Below are positions 6,333 through 13,638 of a DNA stretch of 21,515 nt, piece after piece (the first letter of the stretch is position 1; each line of letters begins with the position of its first letter). Position numbers and translations under genes: made by a program. The stretch spans positions 1 through 21,515 of IMG/VR virus record IMGVR_UViG_3300038418_000118; one strand, given 5' to 3'. A model generated the notes under the pieces. That model made no database searches. It was given only the letters and a program-made list of their open reading frames with translations, and was not told where the DNA came from. This stretch comes from a virus.

Positions 6333-7346
6333 ATGGTAACGACCTTTTCACCTATAGCCGCAGGCTGGAGAGCCGCAGTGGGCTGGTATCCAGAGGCAAC
6401 CTATGGGACGGCAGTGCCGAGTGTTCAATACCATTGGGTTGGGGCAGTGCAAAGCATGAAGGCAACAATAGATAAGCAACCTATTCTAGTCTACAGAATG
6501 GATGGCAGCACCGACTTTCCTGCCTATCTTCTGAAAGGAGTAAGGAATGTAGACTTCAGTATTACCTATTGGCCTCAAGACATCGCTCTTCTGCTTGACG
6601 ATATTAACAACATCGGACTCAGCACGGTCTCTCACACTTTCATTATCGAAGATTTTGACACAACCAACACTTACACAATCACAGGGGCAGTGGCTAACAC
6701 TGTAACGATTACTGGTAAGACAGCCAACGCACTCGAAGTTACAATCACCTACTGGTGTCAAAATATTATTTGGGGCACTGGTGTCGCTGGCCTTCCTGTT
6801 GGTGTGACCTTTAGTGCTGACCCTCTCAATACGCCCTTCTTCTTCTCACAAGAGAGCGTTCAGATTCCGTCTGGAACACCACAGGTGCAGGCTTTGACCT
6901 TTACTGGCACTATTACCAACAACCTATACCGCGTGCCTCAATTTGGGACAGACGTTATCAGAAGCGTGCCGACTCTAACACGAAAGGCCGAAGGAACTCT
7001 TACAGCTACCTTTGCTTCAATAAATGATGTGCCGAATGAGAGAAATGTGCCGTATGAATATACGGCTGTTAGAACCACACCTTATTTAGACCCTGAACAA
7101 CTGTTGACACCTCCTACTCCGTCTGGTCTCTCTCAACAGACTATTCGTTTGATTCTTGGACTTCAAGGTGCTGGAGCCAACTATCCACCTACCCCTGCTG
7201 TTGGCACTGTTTTCTACTTGGATTACGCAGGTGCAGTGTTGCCCAAGATAGACCTCACTGTTCCAATTTCTGACCTTGTTGCTGTAGAGTTGCCTTGGAC
7301 TGCTACTAACGCTACAGTAGCGTCTCACGCTCCTCCTGCTCCATAA
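6333..7346 (+). CDS. Probable tail tube protein
   Basis: The 337-residue, beta-rich protein opens with a segment typical of major tail proteins (WYPEATYGTAVPSVQYHWVG, about 18-37), followed by a strand pattern (QSMKATIDKQPILVYRMDG) and repeated Thr-rich strands. Tail tube subunits stack as hexameric rings around the DNA channel. Its position, just before the chaperone and tape measure genes, is that of the tube gene in long-tailed viruses. A Pro/Ala-rich C-terminus (SHAPPAP) ends in tandem stops TAATAG. No sheath gene lies next to it, which points to a non-contractile tail, although one could lie outside the window. The fold is inferred from composition and position. Confidence 0.65.
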   Translation: MVTTFSPIAAGWRAAVGWYPEATYGTAVPSVQYHWVGAVQSMKATIDKQPILVYRMDGSTDFPAYLLKGVRNVDFSITYWPQDIALLLDDINNIGLSTVSHTFIIEDFDTTNTYTITGAVANTVTITGKTANALEVTITYWCQNIIWGTGVAGLPVGVTFSADPLNTPFFFSQESVQIPSGTPQVQALTFTGTITNNLYRVPQFGTDVIRSVPTLTRKAEGTLTATFASINDVPNERNVPYEYTAVRTTPYLDPEQLLTPPTPSGLSQQTIRLILGLQGAGANYPPTPAVGTVFYLDYAGAVLPKIDLTVPISDLVAVELPWTATNATVASHAPPAP

Positions 7347-7373
7347 TAGAATTTCAAGATTTCGGCAAGAAAG

Positions 7374-7381
7374 CTTATAAA
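7374..7381 (+). promoter_or_regulatory. TATA box of the two-helix membrane protein gene
   Basis: CTTATAAA should direct initiation near 7402-7406. That is beyond the first in-frame ATG (7385) but before the ATG at 7421, which has GGAG ten bases upstream. This unit would therefore have a short leader with a ribosome site, unlike most others here. Confidence 0.55.
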
Positions 7382-7420
7382 GGCATGCTTACTACCCTAC
7401 GAAGTGGAGATGAAAAACAA

Positions 7421-7759
7421 ATGAGTGACAACAAGTTAATGGGACTGACGGCAATTGCTCTGGTAGTGCTAGGAGCCTTCGTTATTGGGATAGAGGCAGG
7501 ACTGGGACTTGGCTTCATAGAGGTCGGAACCTTTGGACTTATAGTGACGTGGGGTATAGCCATCGCCTATGGTATGAAAGGCCATGAGGAAAGGATGAGC
7601 CTCTACAGAGAGATGGGAAGAATCGCAAGTGAAAGAGGTGAGATTATGCCTACTGTTGCTGAAATAATGAGAGACTATCCCTACCAGAATGTTGTGTATG
7701 GCACCGCCGCCAGCGAAGTCATGAACCTCAGAAATGAGGAAAGGGAACGAGAGAGATAA
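7421..7759 (+). CDS. Two-helix membrane protein within the tail cluster
   Basis: The 112 residues have two hydrophobic helices (about 7-25 and 32-50) joined by a short glycine-rich turn, then a charged, helical C-terminal domain ending NEERERER. An in-frame ATG at 7385 would lie upstream of the predicted transcript start, so ATG 7421, with GGAG at 7407-7410, is preferred. It lies between the tail tube and chaperone genes and has its own promoter. Two helices and a charged tail resemble some holins, which would open the host membrane at lysis. A membrane-inserted virion protein is equally possible. No homologue is recognised. Confidence 0.7.
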   Translation: MSDNKLMGLTAIALVVLGAFVIGIEAGLGLGFIEVGTFGLIVTWGIAIAYGMKGHEERMSLYREMGRIASERGEIMPTVAEIMRDYPYQNVVYGTAASEVMNLRNEERERER

Positions 7760-7767
7760 GGTAAATA

Positions 7768-7775
7768 CTTAAATA
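7768..7775 (+). promoter_or_regulatory. TATA box of the tail chaperone gene
   Basis: CTTAAATA followed by GCC is centred 26.5 nt before the ATG at 7798, predicting a leaderless mRNA for the tail assembly chaperone. Confidence 0.7.
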
Positions 7776-7797
7776 GCCTCTTACTCCTCTACTGCCT

Positions 7798-8118
7798 ATG
7801 ACTACCGAGACTAAGACTCTAGTGGTTAGGGGCGTGACTTACACCATCAAACGCTTTGGTCTTAAAGAGGGTGCTTTCGTAGATGGACTTATTGAAGCGG
7901 CCAAAGACCTTGAAAGGAAGCAAGCTATTTCTGTGTTCTATGGAACAGTCAAACCTAAGTTCGAGTCCGTTGAAGCGATAGAAGAGGGAGATAGGGAAAT
8001 AGGTCTCCATCTATGGATTGAGATAAACAGATTCAACCGATACGAAACCAGTTTTTTATCGCTCTTAAAGAACTCACCCTCACAGGTGTTACCACAAGAA
8101 GAGACCAAGAAACAGTAA
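7798..8118 (+). CDS. Tail assembly chaperone, short (zero-frame) product
   Basis: The 106-residue zero-frame product corresponds in position to lambda gpG: after the tail tube and just before the tape measure. It starts with a beta segment (TLVVRGVTYTIKRFG) and is otherwise helical, as in other chaperones of this type. The slippery site sits at codons 86-87, so the last 19 residues belong only to the unshifted form. The long form is listed separately. The protein is expected to coat the tape measure protein during tail assembly and not to be part of the finished tail. Confidence 0.75.
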   Translation: MTTETKTLVVRGVTYTIKRFGLKEGAFVDGLIEAAKDLERKQAISVFYGTVKPKFESVEAIEEGDREIGLHLWIEINRFNRYETSFLSLLKNSPSQVLPQEETKKQ

Positions 8119-8339
8119 ACAGAGCTAAGGCCGTTCTCAGCAAGTATAACGAGTATGCTATTCTGAAGACCCTTCAAGACCAGTTGGGCATCCCTAGAGA
8201 GGAAGCTCTTCAGATGAGTGCTCTTGAAGTCAGAGAGTTGCTTTTAGCTCATGACTTCGCTATTGAGGCTGAGAAGAGGAGACTTGAGAAGGAGCGTAAG
8301 AAAGCGGCTCAGGCGAAAGGGTTAAAAGGGGAGATGTAG
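7798..8339 (+). CDS. Tail assembly chaperone, -1 frameshift fusion (G-T type)
   Basis: If the ribosome slips back one base at 8052-8058, translation continues from codon 8058 in the -1 frame: IALKELTLTGVTTRRDQE..., ending AKGLKGEM at TAG 8337-8339. This gives 87 + 93 = 180 residues. The extension is highly charged and helical (AIEAEKRRLEKERKKAAQ), as in the T domain of lambda gpG-T. The -1 frame has no start near the overlap, has sensible composition, and exactly fills the space before the tape measure gene. The arrangement is conserved in many long-tailed phages. The frame and site are seen directly; that the shift happens is inferred. Confidence 0.85.
8052..8058 (+). promoter_or_regulatory. 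-1 ribosomal frameshift slippery site T TTT TTA
   Basis: The heptamer TTTTTTA is phased exactly as X XXY YYZ in the zero frame: AGT(8050-52) TTT TTA. After a -1 slip both tRNAs can re-pair (TTT and TTT). A weak hairpin, CACC 8075-8078 with GGTG 8085-8088, lies 16 nt downstream. It is small and rather far, so I do not count it as a proven stimulator. Confidence 0.85.
8321..8328 (+). promoter_or_regulatory. Possible TATA box before the tape measure gene
   Basis: GTTAAAAG, inside the end of the chaperone extension, is centred 29.5 nt before the ATG at 8354. The match is weaker than the other boxes, so co-transcription from 7768 is also possible. Confidence 0.4.
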
Positions 8340-8353
8340 CCTTATAGAGTGAT

Positions 8354-9280
8354 ATGTCAAGGGAAGAGAAACCTAATCCTCTTGTGGAAAATGCGCAAGC
8401 AGCTAAACAAGCTCTGCTTCTCAGTGGAGACTTAGCGGCTCTGAACGAAGCCGTTGAAGCAAATGTTATATCGGTTAAAGAGTATTCTGAAGCACTGCAC
8501 GGTCTTACTTCAAATGAAACTACTGCTATACAGGGAGTGAAAAACTTTTCTACTATTATAAACAGTTGGCGAACCATTTTCAATGCCACAGCAGACCTAG
8601 TGGCTGGTAACATTGATGAATTGGTGAATTTGTATAATGCTCAAATCAACGTCATTCAGACTCAGAATAAATACACACAAGCACTTGCTTTGCAGGCAAC
8701 AGCCGTCAACATCTATGGTAAAGGCTCGGAACAGGCAACAAGAGCGACTACAGCCGCAAGTTATGTTGGTGCTCTTTACACTCAGTCTAAGAAGAATGAG
8801 ACAGTAGCCATGAATGATTACGTTACAGCAACAGCTTCAAATGTTGCAAAAATCGCCTCGTCTATTACTGACGTTGTGACTTCTATGAACTTGTTTGACA
8901 TTGCTTTGGGTGCTGTAGCCTTGTCATCTGCTGAAGGTGCTGCACAGATGGCACTTGCAGCCATTCCAATTGTTGGTGGCATCGCCGCGTTAGGAATTGG
9001 AGCATATCAATTGGCTACGACTCCTCATATTGCAGCACCTGGGATGCAGAGTGGTGGCTATGTTCCTAGAACTGGTCAATATACGCTCCATGCTGGTGAG
9101 ACTGTAATTCCAAAAGCTGAGACAAGTGGTGGGACAGGTATTGGTGTAGGCGCACCAAATGTTGAGATTCACATTCATGCTACAAGCAACGTAGACTTGG
9201 CGAGAGTGAGACAAGAAGTGGAGACTGCTTTGGCCAAGACTCTTCTAGCATCACAGAGACAGAGAGGGGTGTATGGATAA
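8354..9280 (+). CDS. Tail tape measure protein (short)
   Basis: The 308 residues are Ala-rich and helical up to about 190. A hydrophobic segment follows (about 178-222, with MALAAIPIVGGIAALGIGAY), then the C-terminal signature of many tape measure proteins, QSGGYVPRTGQYTLHAGETVIP (about 232-253), and a short beta/helix end. Tape measure proteins set tail length, extend through the tube lumen, and are ejected at infection. At the usual relation of about 0.15 nm per residue, the tail would be only about 46 nm long. The position right after the frameshifted chaperone supports the call. Its stop overlaps the next ATG by one base (TAATG), so translation is coupled to the hub gene. Confidence 0.88.
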   Translation: MSREEKPNPLVENAQAAKQALLLSGDLAALNEAVEANVISVKEYSEALHGLTSNETTAIQGVKNFSTIINSWRTIFNATADLVAGNIDELVNLYNAQINVIQTQNKYTQALALQATAVNIYGKGSEQATRATTAASYVGALYTQSKKNETVAMNDYVTATASNVAKIASSITDVVTSMNLFDIALGAVALSSAEGAAQMALAAIPIVGGIAALGIGAYQLATTPHIAAPGMQSGGYVPRTGQYTLHAGETVIPKAETSGGTGIGVGAPNVEIHIHATSNVDLARVRQEVETALAKTLLASQRQRGVYG

Positions 9281-12255
9281 TGTCTAACACTATTAACTAT
9301 GTGGTCACATACAATTCAGACATCAATACCCTGCCTAGTCCGACCTATCTTTCTCCTATCAAAAACATTACACTTCAACGCAACATAGCACCTTCTGAAG
9401 ACAACGCGACTATCACTCTTGGTGGAATACAGAAGATTGATTCAGCCAGAGAGGTCTACTTCTATCGTGTTAACTCAGACGGAACTTATACTCTCAAGTT
9501 TAGAGGGATGACCACCAATCCAACGTATCACGTTGCAGACGACGGACTTGTTACCTCTGTTCAGATTAACAGTCTGTGGTATATGCTTCAGACCAGACTC
9601 TTCCAAATTGCAGGAAAGAGTCCACCGCCGCTTCAGCCCAACACCAATCCCTATTTGGTTTATCTTAATCCGACGTTGGGATTGGACTTTGGAATGATTT
9701 GGGCAGACATCCTTGTAAACGCATTTCAAGAGTCCTATTCTACTGGGCATCTTCCTCCACTTCATTTAGCCAACATAAACGACGATGGGTCGGGAAATAT
9801 GAACATAGGTGTAGAACCGCCTTACCTTACTGACTTTGACCCTACTGTAGTAAATGACAACATGAATATTCAGTATCAGTCTATCTCTGCTGTGGTAGAT
9901 AGATTGGTAACATCTGCTCTGTTCAACGCTGGCCAAGGTTCTCCTTTTCTCGCAGAGTATAGAATGAACATAGGAGACTATCCGACTCCCCTTCCTTCTA
10001 TTCCTCATCCTGAGTTTGTCACACCCAAGCTACCAACCGCAACGGTAATGCTTTTTGACCCTGTTCATGGTAAATTAGGTAATGGTAACAATAGAACGGG
10101 AGTAACTATAGGAGACTTTGCCACGCAAATCGACCCTGCGGGAACGCTTCCTGCTAGTCTTGCATTTCCAATGGCCTATGTGGAATTTGGTGTAACAAAT
10201 GGGTATCTACCTATAGACACTATCATCTTCTCAGAAGGCGACAACATAGTTTCAATTGACCTCACCTACGACTATTTGGTGATGAACAACAGTTATGTCC
10301 TTTCTGGTGGGAGTTTTCAGGGGTCGGATGTGGTCGCTCTGCCTATAGACAATCAAAGAAGCATTGCTGAATATGGATTGAAGCAGACCAACCAACCGCT
10401 CTCTAACGTGGTAGACCAAGGAGAGATTAAACGCTTTGTTGGGACGAGCATTAACTTCTTCCAGCACCCTATTCCAAATATCGTGATAAAGCCCGACTAC
10501 GTTTACGCAAGCACGCACATACTGTATGCTGGCGATTATATAATGGTGAACGCTCCAAGTCTTGCTGGAGTATTGGAAGATAGCAACGGTAATCCTTTGA
10601 TTGCTTATCAAGCTGCGACAGCCGCTTTTACCGCTAGAATCAAGACCATAGATATAACGTGGAATCCAACAGATGGCGAAGACATTACGCTTACATTGAC
10701 CTTTCCAGTTCAGAACGTTCCAATAGCAGAGTGGAATGCTGCTCATAACACTCAACAGTTGGGGTCGCCTGGTGGCGCAATACAGTCCATGTATACTGTA
10801 GTCGAGCCAGCCGCTAAGACTATGCTAGGAAGGGGAAGACAAGCAGAAGGAGCAGCCACACATCAGAGTGGTGGAGATTTCCTTACTAACAGAAATAATC
10901 CTACCACTGTAGTTGTTACAGATACAGGAACGACAGATAACGTAACTCCAGACGTAGGATTTTTGGAGCTTCCGATTTTTGCACAACACATACCCAATAA
11001 CATGGATGCAATAAATTGGGATGGAAGTTCAGTAAAAGGAGACGATATTCTTATCTACCAGTTTGGTGTTGAAGTTGATACACCAGACACTGCACCGAGC
11101 AATACCGCTTCTGCACCAAGCAACGTCTATCTCACCGTTATTCAGCCCGATGGAATGGCTATAATTGACACGATAGTTGACATCAATCAGTTAACCAACA
11201 TTCTTTCACTTATTTCCAAATCTCATGAACGTCCACCTTTGCCACCTCCAGGGACACCTCCTTTGTCAGCTCCTTTGCTCACTGATGAGGCTAGAAGTGT
11301 CAATCTGAGTGGAAGATACCAAATCATAGTCCGTAACTCAAAGGCGTTTGTTTGGTGTCCAAATCCGCTATTCCAAACTCCGTCTCTTCTTTCTCCGCCA
11401 AGTGCTATACCTAATACTGCTGGTTTTGTGGGTTATTCTTACATCATCACGCCCTGTATTGATGCGGCTGGAGACTATCCATTTGGCATGTCATACTGGA
11501 CATGGATAACCAGTGCAACCATCGGTGTGGGTGGTCACAATGTTGCTCTAACATGGAATATTGTAAGCGGGGCAGGGAGTTACAATATCTATCGCCAAGA
11601 CAGCATACTTACTCCAGACGATATATTGCGCTATGGAAAGGTAGGCACGTCAGTTGTAAATTCGTTTACAGATAGCATAGCTATTCCTACTGCGGGACTT
11701 CAGCCCTATCCGCCGTTTGTTACACAAACACTCACTCCTGCGGCTGTTGGTGGAAGTATTGTCGTTAATCAAACCTATTGGTATGTTGTAACTGCTGTCA
11801 ATTCGGCAGGAAACGAAACTGTGTGTTCAGCCGCAGGTGCTTATGACCATACAGGCACTATAGATACCGAGCCGCCAGTCAATCCAGTAGCCCTTTACAT
11901 AGAGTGGCCTACAGTGCCACAAGCCGTGAGTTACAATATCTACAGAGGAGACGGCCCTGCTGCTTATACTCTAGCCACCCTTTGGCAACTACAGACTAGC
12001 ATATTTGATACCAATTTTACAGATGACGGAAGTATTACGCCATCTTCTACTACACACCCTCCTTCCGAGATGGAGACAGAAACCAGAGTAGGTTCCAACG
12101 CCTATACTATCTATGCCAACCACTCCTTTCTACAAGACCCTGCCAACACCCAAACTGCCTCTGGTGGTGGGACTAACAATCCTAGCACTGCCATTGTATA
12201 CGACCCTACCCAACGGAGAGTGTATCAGACTTACGGATATGTGGCTCCCTTCTAA
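9280..12255 (+). CDS. Tail hub / tip protein with fibronectin-like domains
   Basis: The 991 residues begin with a hub-like region (about 1-520). It includes strands of the kind seen in baseplate hub or late-control-D proteins (FRGMTTNPTYHVADDG, then NSLWYMLQTRLF). A Pro-rich linker (PPLPPPGTPPL, near 652-662) precedes two fibronectin type III-like domains, marked by repeated SYNIYR at 767-772 and 884-889, 117 residues apart. The DNA for this repeat is identical over 15 bases (11577-11591 and 11928-11942), which suggests domain duplication. The C-terminus is low in charge and ends in a short Tyr-rich strand. It probably closes the tail tip and carries host-contact domains. Order after the tape measure gene fits the hub. 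The start is fixed by TAATG overlap. Confidence 0.75.
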   Translation: MSNTINYVVTYNSDINTLPSPTYLSPIKNITLQRNIAPSEDNATITLGGIQKIDSAREVYFYRVNSDGTYTLKFRGMTTNPTYHVADDGLVTSVQINSLWYMLQTRLFQIAGKSPPPLQPNTNPYLVYLNPTLGLDFGMIWADILVNAFQESYSTGHLPPLHLANINDDGSGNMNIGVEPPYLTDFDPTVVNDNMNIQYQSISAVVDRLVTSALFNAGQGSPFLAEYRMNIGDYPTPLPSIPHPEFVTPKLPTATVMLFDPVHGKLGNGNNRTGVTIGDFATQIDPAGTLPASLAFPMAYVEFGVTNGYLPIDTIIFSEGDNIVSIDLTYDYLVMNNSYVLSGGSFQGSDVVALPIDNQRSIAEYGLKQTNQPLSNVVDQGEIKRFVGTSINFFQHPIPNIVIKPDYVYASTHILYAGDYIMVNAPSLAGVLEDSNGNPLIAYQAATAAFTARIKTIDITWNPTDGEDITLTLTFPVQNVPIAEWNAAHNTQQLGSPGGAIQSMYTVVEPAAKTMLGRGRQAEGAATHQSGGDFLTNRNNPTTVVVTDTGTTDNVTPDVGFLELPIFAQHIPNNMDAINWDGSSVKGDDILIYQFGVEVDTPDTAPSNTASAPSNVYLTVIQPDGMAIIDTIVDINQLTNILSLISKSHERPPLPPPGTPPLSAPLLTDEARSVNLSGRYQIIVRNSKAFVWCPNPLFQTPSLLSPPSAIPNTAGFVGYSYIITPCIDAAGDYPFGMSYWTWITSATIGVGGHNVALTWNIVSGAGSYNIYRQDSILTPDDILRYGKVGTSVVNSFTDSIAIPTAGLQPYPPFVTQTLTPAAVGGSIVVNQTYWYVVTAVNSAGNETVCSAAGAYDHTGTIDTEPPVNPVALYIEWPTVPQAVSYNIYRGDGPAAYTLATLWQLQTSIFDTNFTDDGSITPSSTTHPPSEMETETRVGSNAYTIYANHSFLQDPANTQTASGGGTNNPSTAIVYDPTQRRVYQTYGYVAPF

Positions 12256-12261
12256 GAGAAC

Positions 12262-12269
12262 ATTTATAA
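12262..12269 (+). promoter_or_regulatory. TATA box of the fibre-like gene
   Basis: ATTTATAA is centred 30.5 nt before the ATG at 12296. A second, poorer CCTATAAG at 12271-12278 is 21 nt away and probably too near. Confidence 0.6.
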
Positions 12270-12295
12270 GCCTATAAGACCCTTAGAATCTTAGT

Positions 12296-13630
12296 ATGGC
12301 TGCACCTGTGCTTTCAACCGACTTTCAGATTGGTCTAGACAATGCTATGATTCAAGTGGCTCAGAATTACACTGTTCCAGCCAATCCTCCATCAACGCCA
12401 AATCCGCCTACCAATTGGCTTACACAGCCCACTAACACCGCTACTACAACTACTAAAGACAGTGTTACGATTTACGTCTCAGCTATCAAAGGATTCAACA
12501 ACCCGCTAACGATGTCTTTCATGATAGAGAGAGTCAATAACTATGTAGACTTAAGCCTGCCTACTCCTGATGTAACTACTGCATTTTGGCAAGGAGATAT
12601 AGGTATGGACATAAGCACTTGGATTACAGGCACTTCTGTAACTCTACCAAACGGTGATACTGGATGGAGAGGTTTACTTGGTTTTAACCTCGTTCCGAAT
12701 GGGGATAGTATGGTCAATCCTCTCAATACTTATGAGGCTCAGAATTATCGGACACTTTGGATAAATCCTCAAGGCACTGGTGGTGCTATTGACCCCAATC
12801 ATCCGCCTTCTTATCAGGTCAATATCTATGCTTTCGACCCTATAACTAATACTTACGCCGCTTGCAGTTTCACGCTTGTAGTTATGCCCAGTGTTGCAAA
12901 CTACGGAATAGGAGTAACAGAGACAATACCTGCGGCCAATACCTATGTGAATCAAAATAGTGGCGTTGGAACCAAAACACTTTATGTAGCTTCGACCTCT
13001 GGTTTCAACGTGGGCGATTCTATAGATATAGGAATGAACACAGCAAGGTATGAGGTTGGTGTTGTTGCTTCTACCACTTCTACATCTCTAGTCCTTTCAG
13101 TTGGATTGACCAACACACATACCGCCGTGCAAGCTGACACTGTAACTGGAAACAGACTCTTCGGCAATTCGGTGACGTTGAAATACGACGGAGCAAACCC
13201 TGCTATAAACAACTATGCGATTGTCTTCTTCAATTTCTATCCTCTTGAAAGTGCTGGAATAGTCAATCAGACTCCTTCGCCCATTGCTGTTACTATTGAT
13301 GCTGTTGACAAGGACGGAATAATAGATTACACCAATAGCACCATAATAGGCTATCCTATGGTTAGTCCTACTTCTCTAACAGGTTATTTTCTTGCTCAAG
13401 CTCTTGCCCCACCACCACCGATTGAATTACCCATTCATCTCACCAGAGATATGCCACTGGTAAGGCCAGACCTCTACGTTATTGAGTTTAGGCTCTATCT
13501 CTTCGATTGGGCAACAGCCCACCCTGGCCTCCCACTTCCAACGAAGTCTGTTTTACTTAAAGTGACTGGAGCCGACGCAAATGGCGTAAGCGTCTCTGGC
13601 TATACAAAGATAACGCCAGTTGTTAGTTAG
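12296..13630 (+). CDS. Tail fibre-like protein with immunoglobulin-like domains
   Basis: The 444 residues are rich in Thr, Asn, Pro and Val and appear all-beta. A segment at about 220-285 (GVGTKTLYVASTSGFNVGDS, then a turn and SLVLSVGLTNTHTA) matches a small beta domain common in phage and archaeal surface proteins (GxxxLxVxSxxGFxxGDxI). The N-terminal third contains a Pro/Thr-rich linker (PANPPSTPNPPTNW). Nothing suggests an enzyme. It probably decorates the tail tip between hub and adhesin. It has its own promoter and is followed 8 nt later by the next structural gene. The specific role is inferred from position. Confidence 0.65.
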   Translation: MAAPVLSTDFQIGLDNAMIQVAQNYTVPANPPSTPNPPTNWLTQPTNTATTTTKDSVTIYVSAIKGFNNPLTMSFMIERVNNYVDLSLPTPDVTTAFWQGDIGMDISTWITGTSVTLPNGDTGWRGLLGFNLVPNGDSMVNPLNTYEAQNYRTLWINPQGTGGAIDPNHPPSYQVNIYAFDPITNTYAACSFTLVVMPSVANYGIGVTETIPAANTYVNQNSGVGTKTLYVASTSGFNVGDSIDIGMNTARYEVGVVASTTSTSLVLSVGLTNTHTAVQADTVTGNRLFGNSVTLKYDGANPAINNYAIVFFNFYPLESAGIVNQTPSPIAVTIDAVDKDGIIDYTNSTIIGYPMVSPTSLTGYFLAQALAPPPPIELPIHLTRDMPLVRPDLYVIEFRLYLFDWATAHPGLPLPTKSVLLKVTGADANGVSVSGYTKITPVVS

Positions 13631-13635
13631 GTGAT
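13629..13635 (+). promoter_or_regulatory. Strong Shine-Dalgarno sequence
   Basis: AGGTGAT, overlapping the stop of the fibre gene, ends 3 nt before the ATG at 13639. It matches the archaeal anti-SD (GGTGAT core). It is one of few clear ribosome sites here, as expected for a downstream operon gene that cannot use a leaderless start. Confidence 0.7.
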
Positions 13636-13638
13636 ATA

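Noticed and set aside
8075-8088. Hairpin CACC/GGTG as frameshift stimulator
   Set aside because: Only four base pairs and 16 nt from the slippery site; typical stimulators lie about 5-9 nt away and are more stable.
8260-8613. A 117-codon minus-strand frame across the chaperone end and tape measure start
   Set aside because: It is explained as the mirror of the -1 chaperone extension and tape measure gene, both supported by family order.
10252-10755. A 167-codon minus-strand frame within the hub gene
   Set aside because: It lies wholly antisense to a 991-aa gene with clear domains, has unusual composition and no promoter or neighbour.
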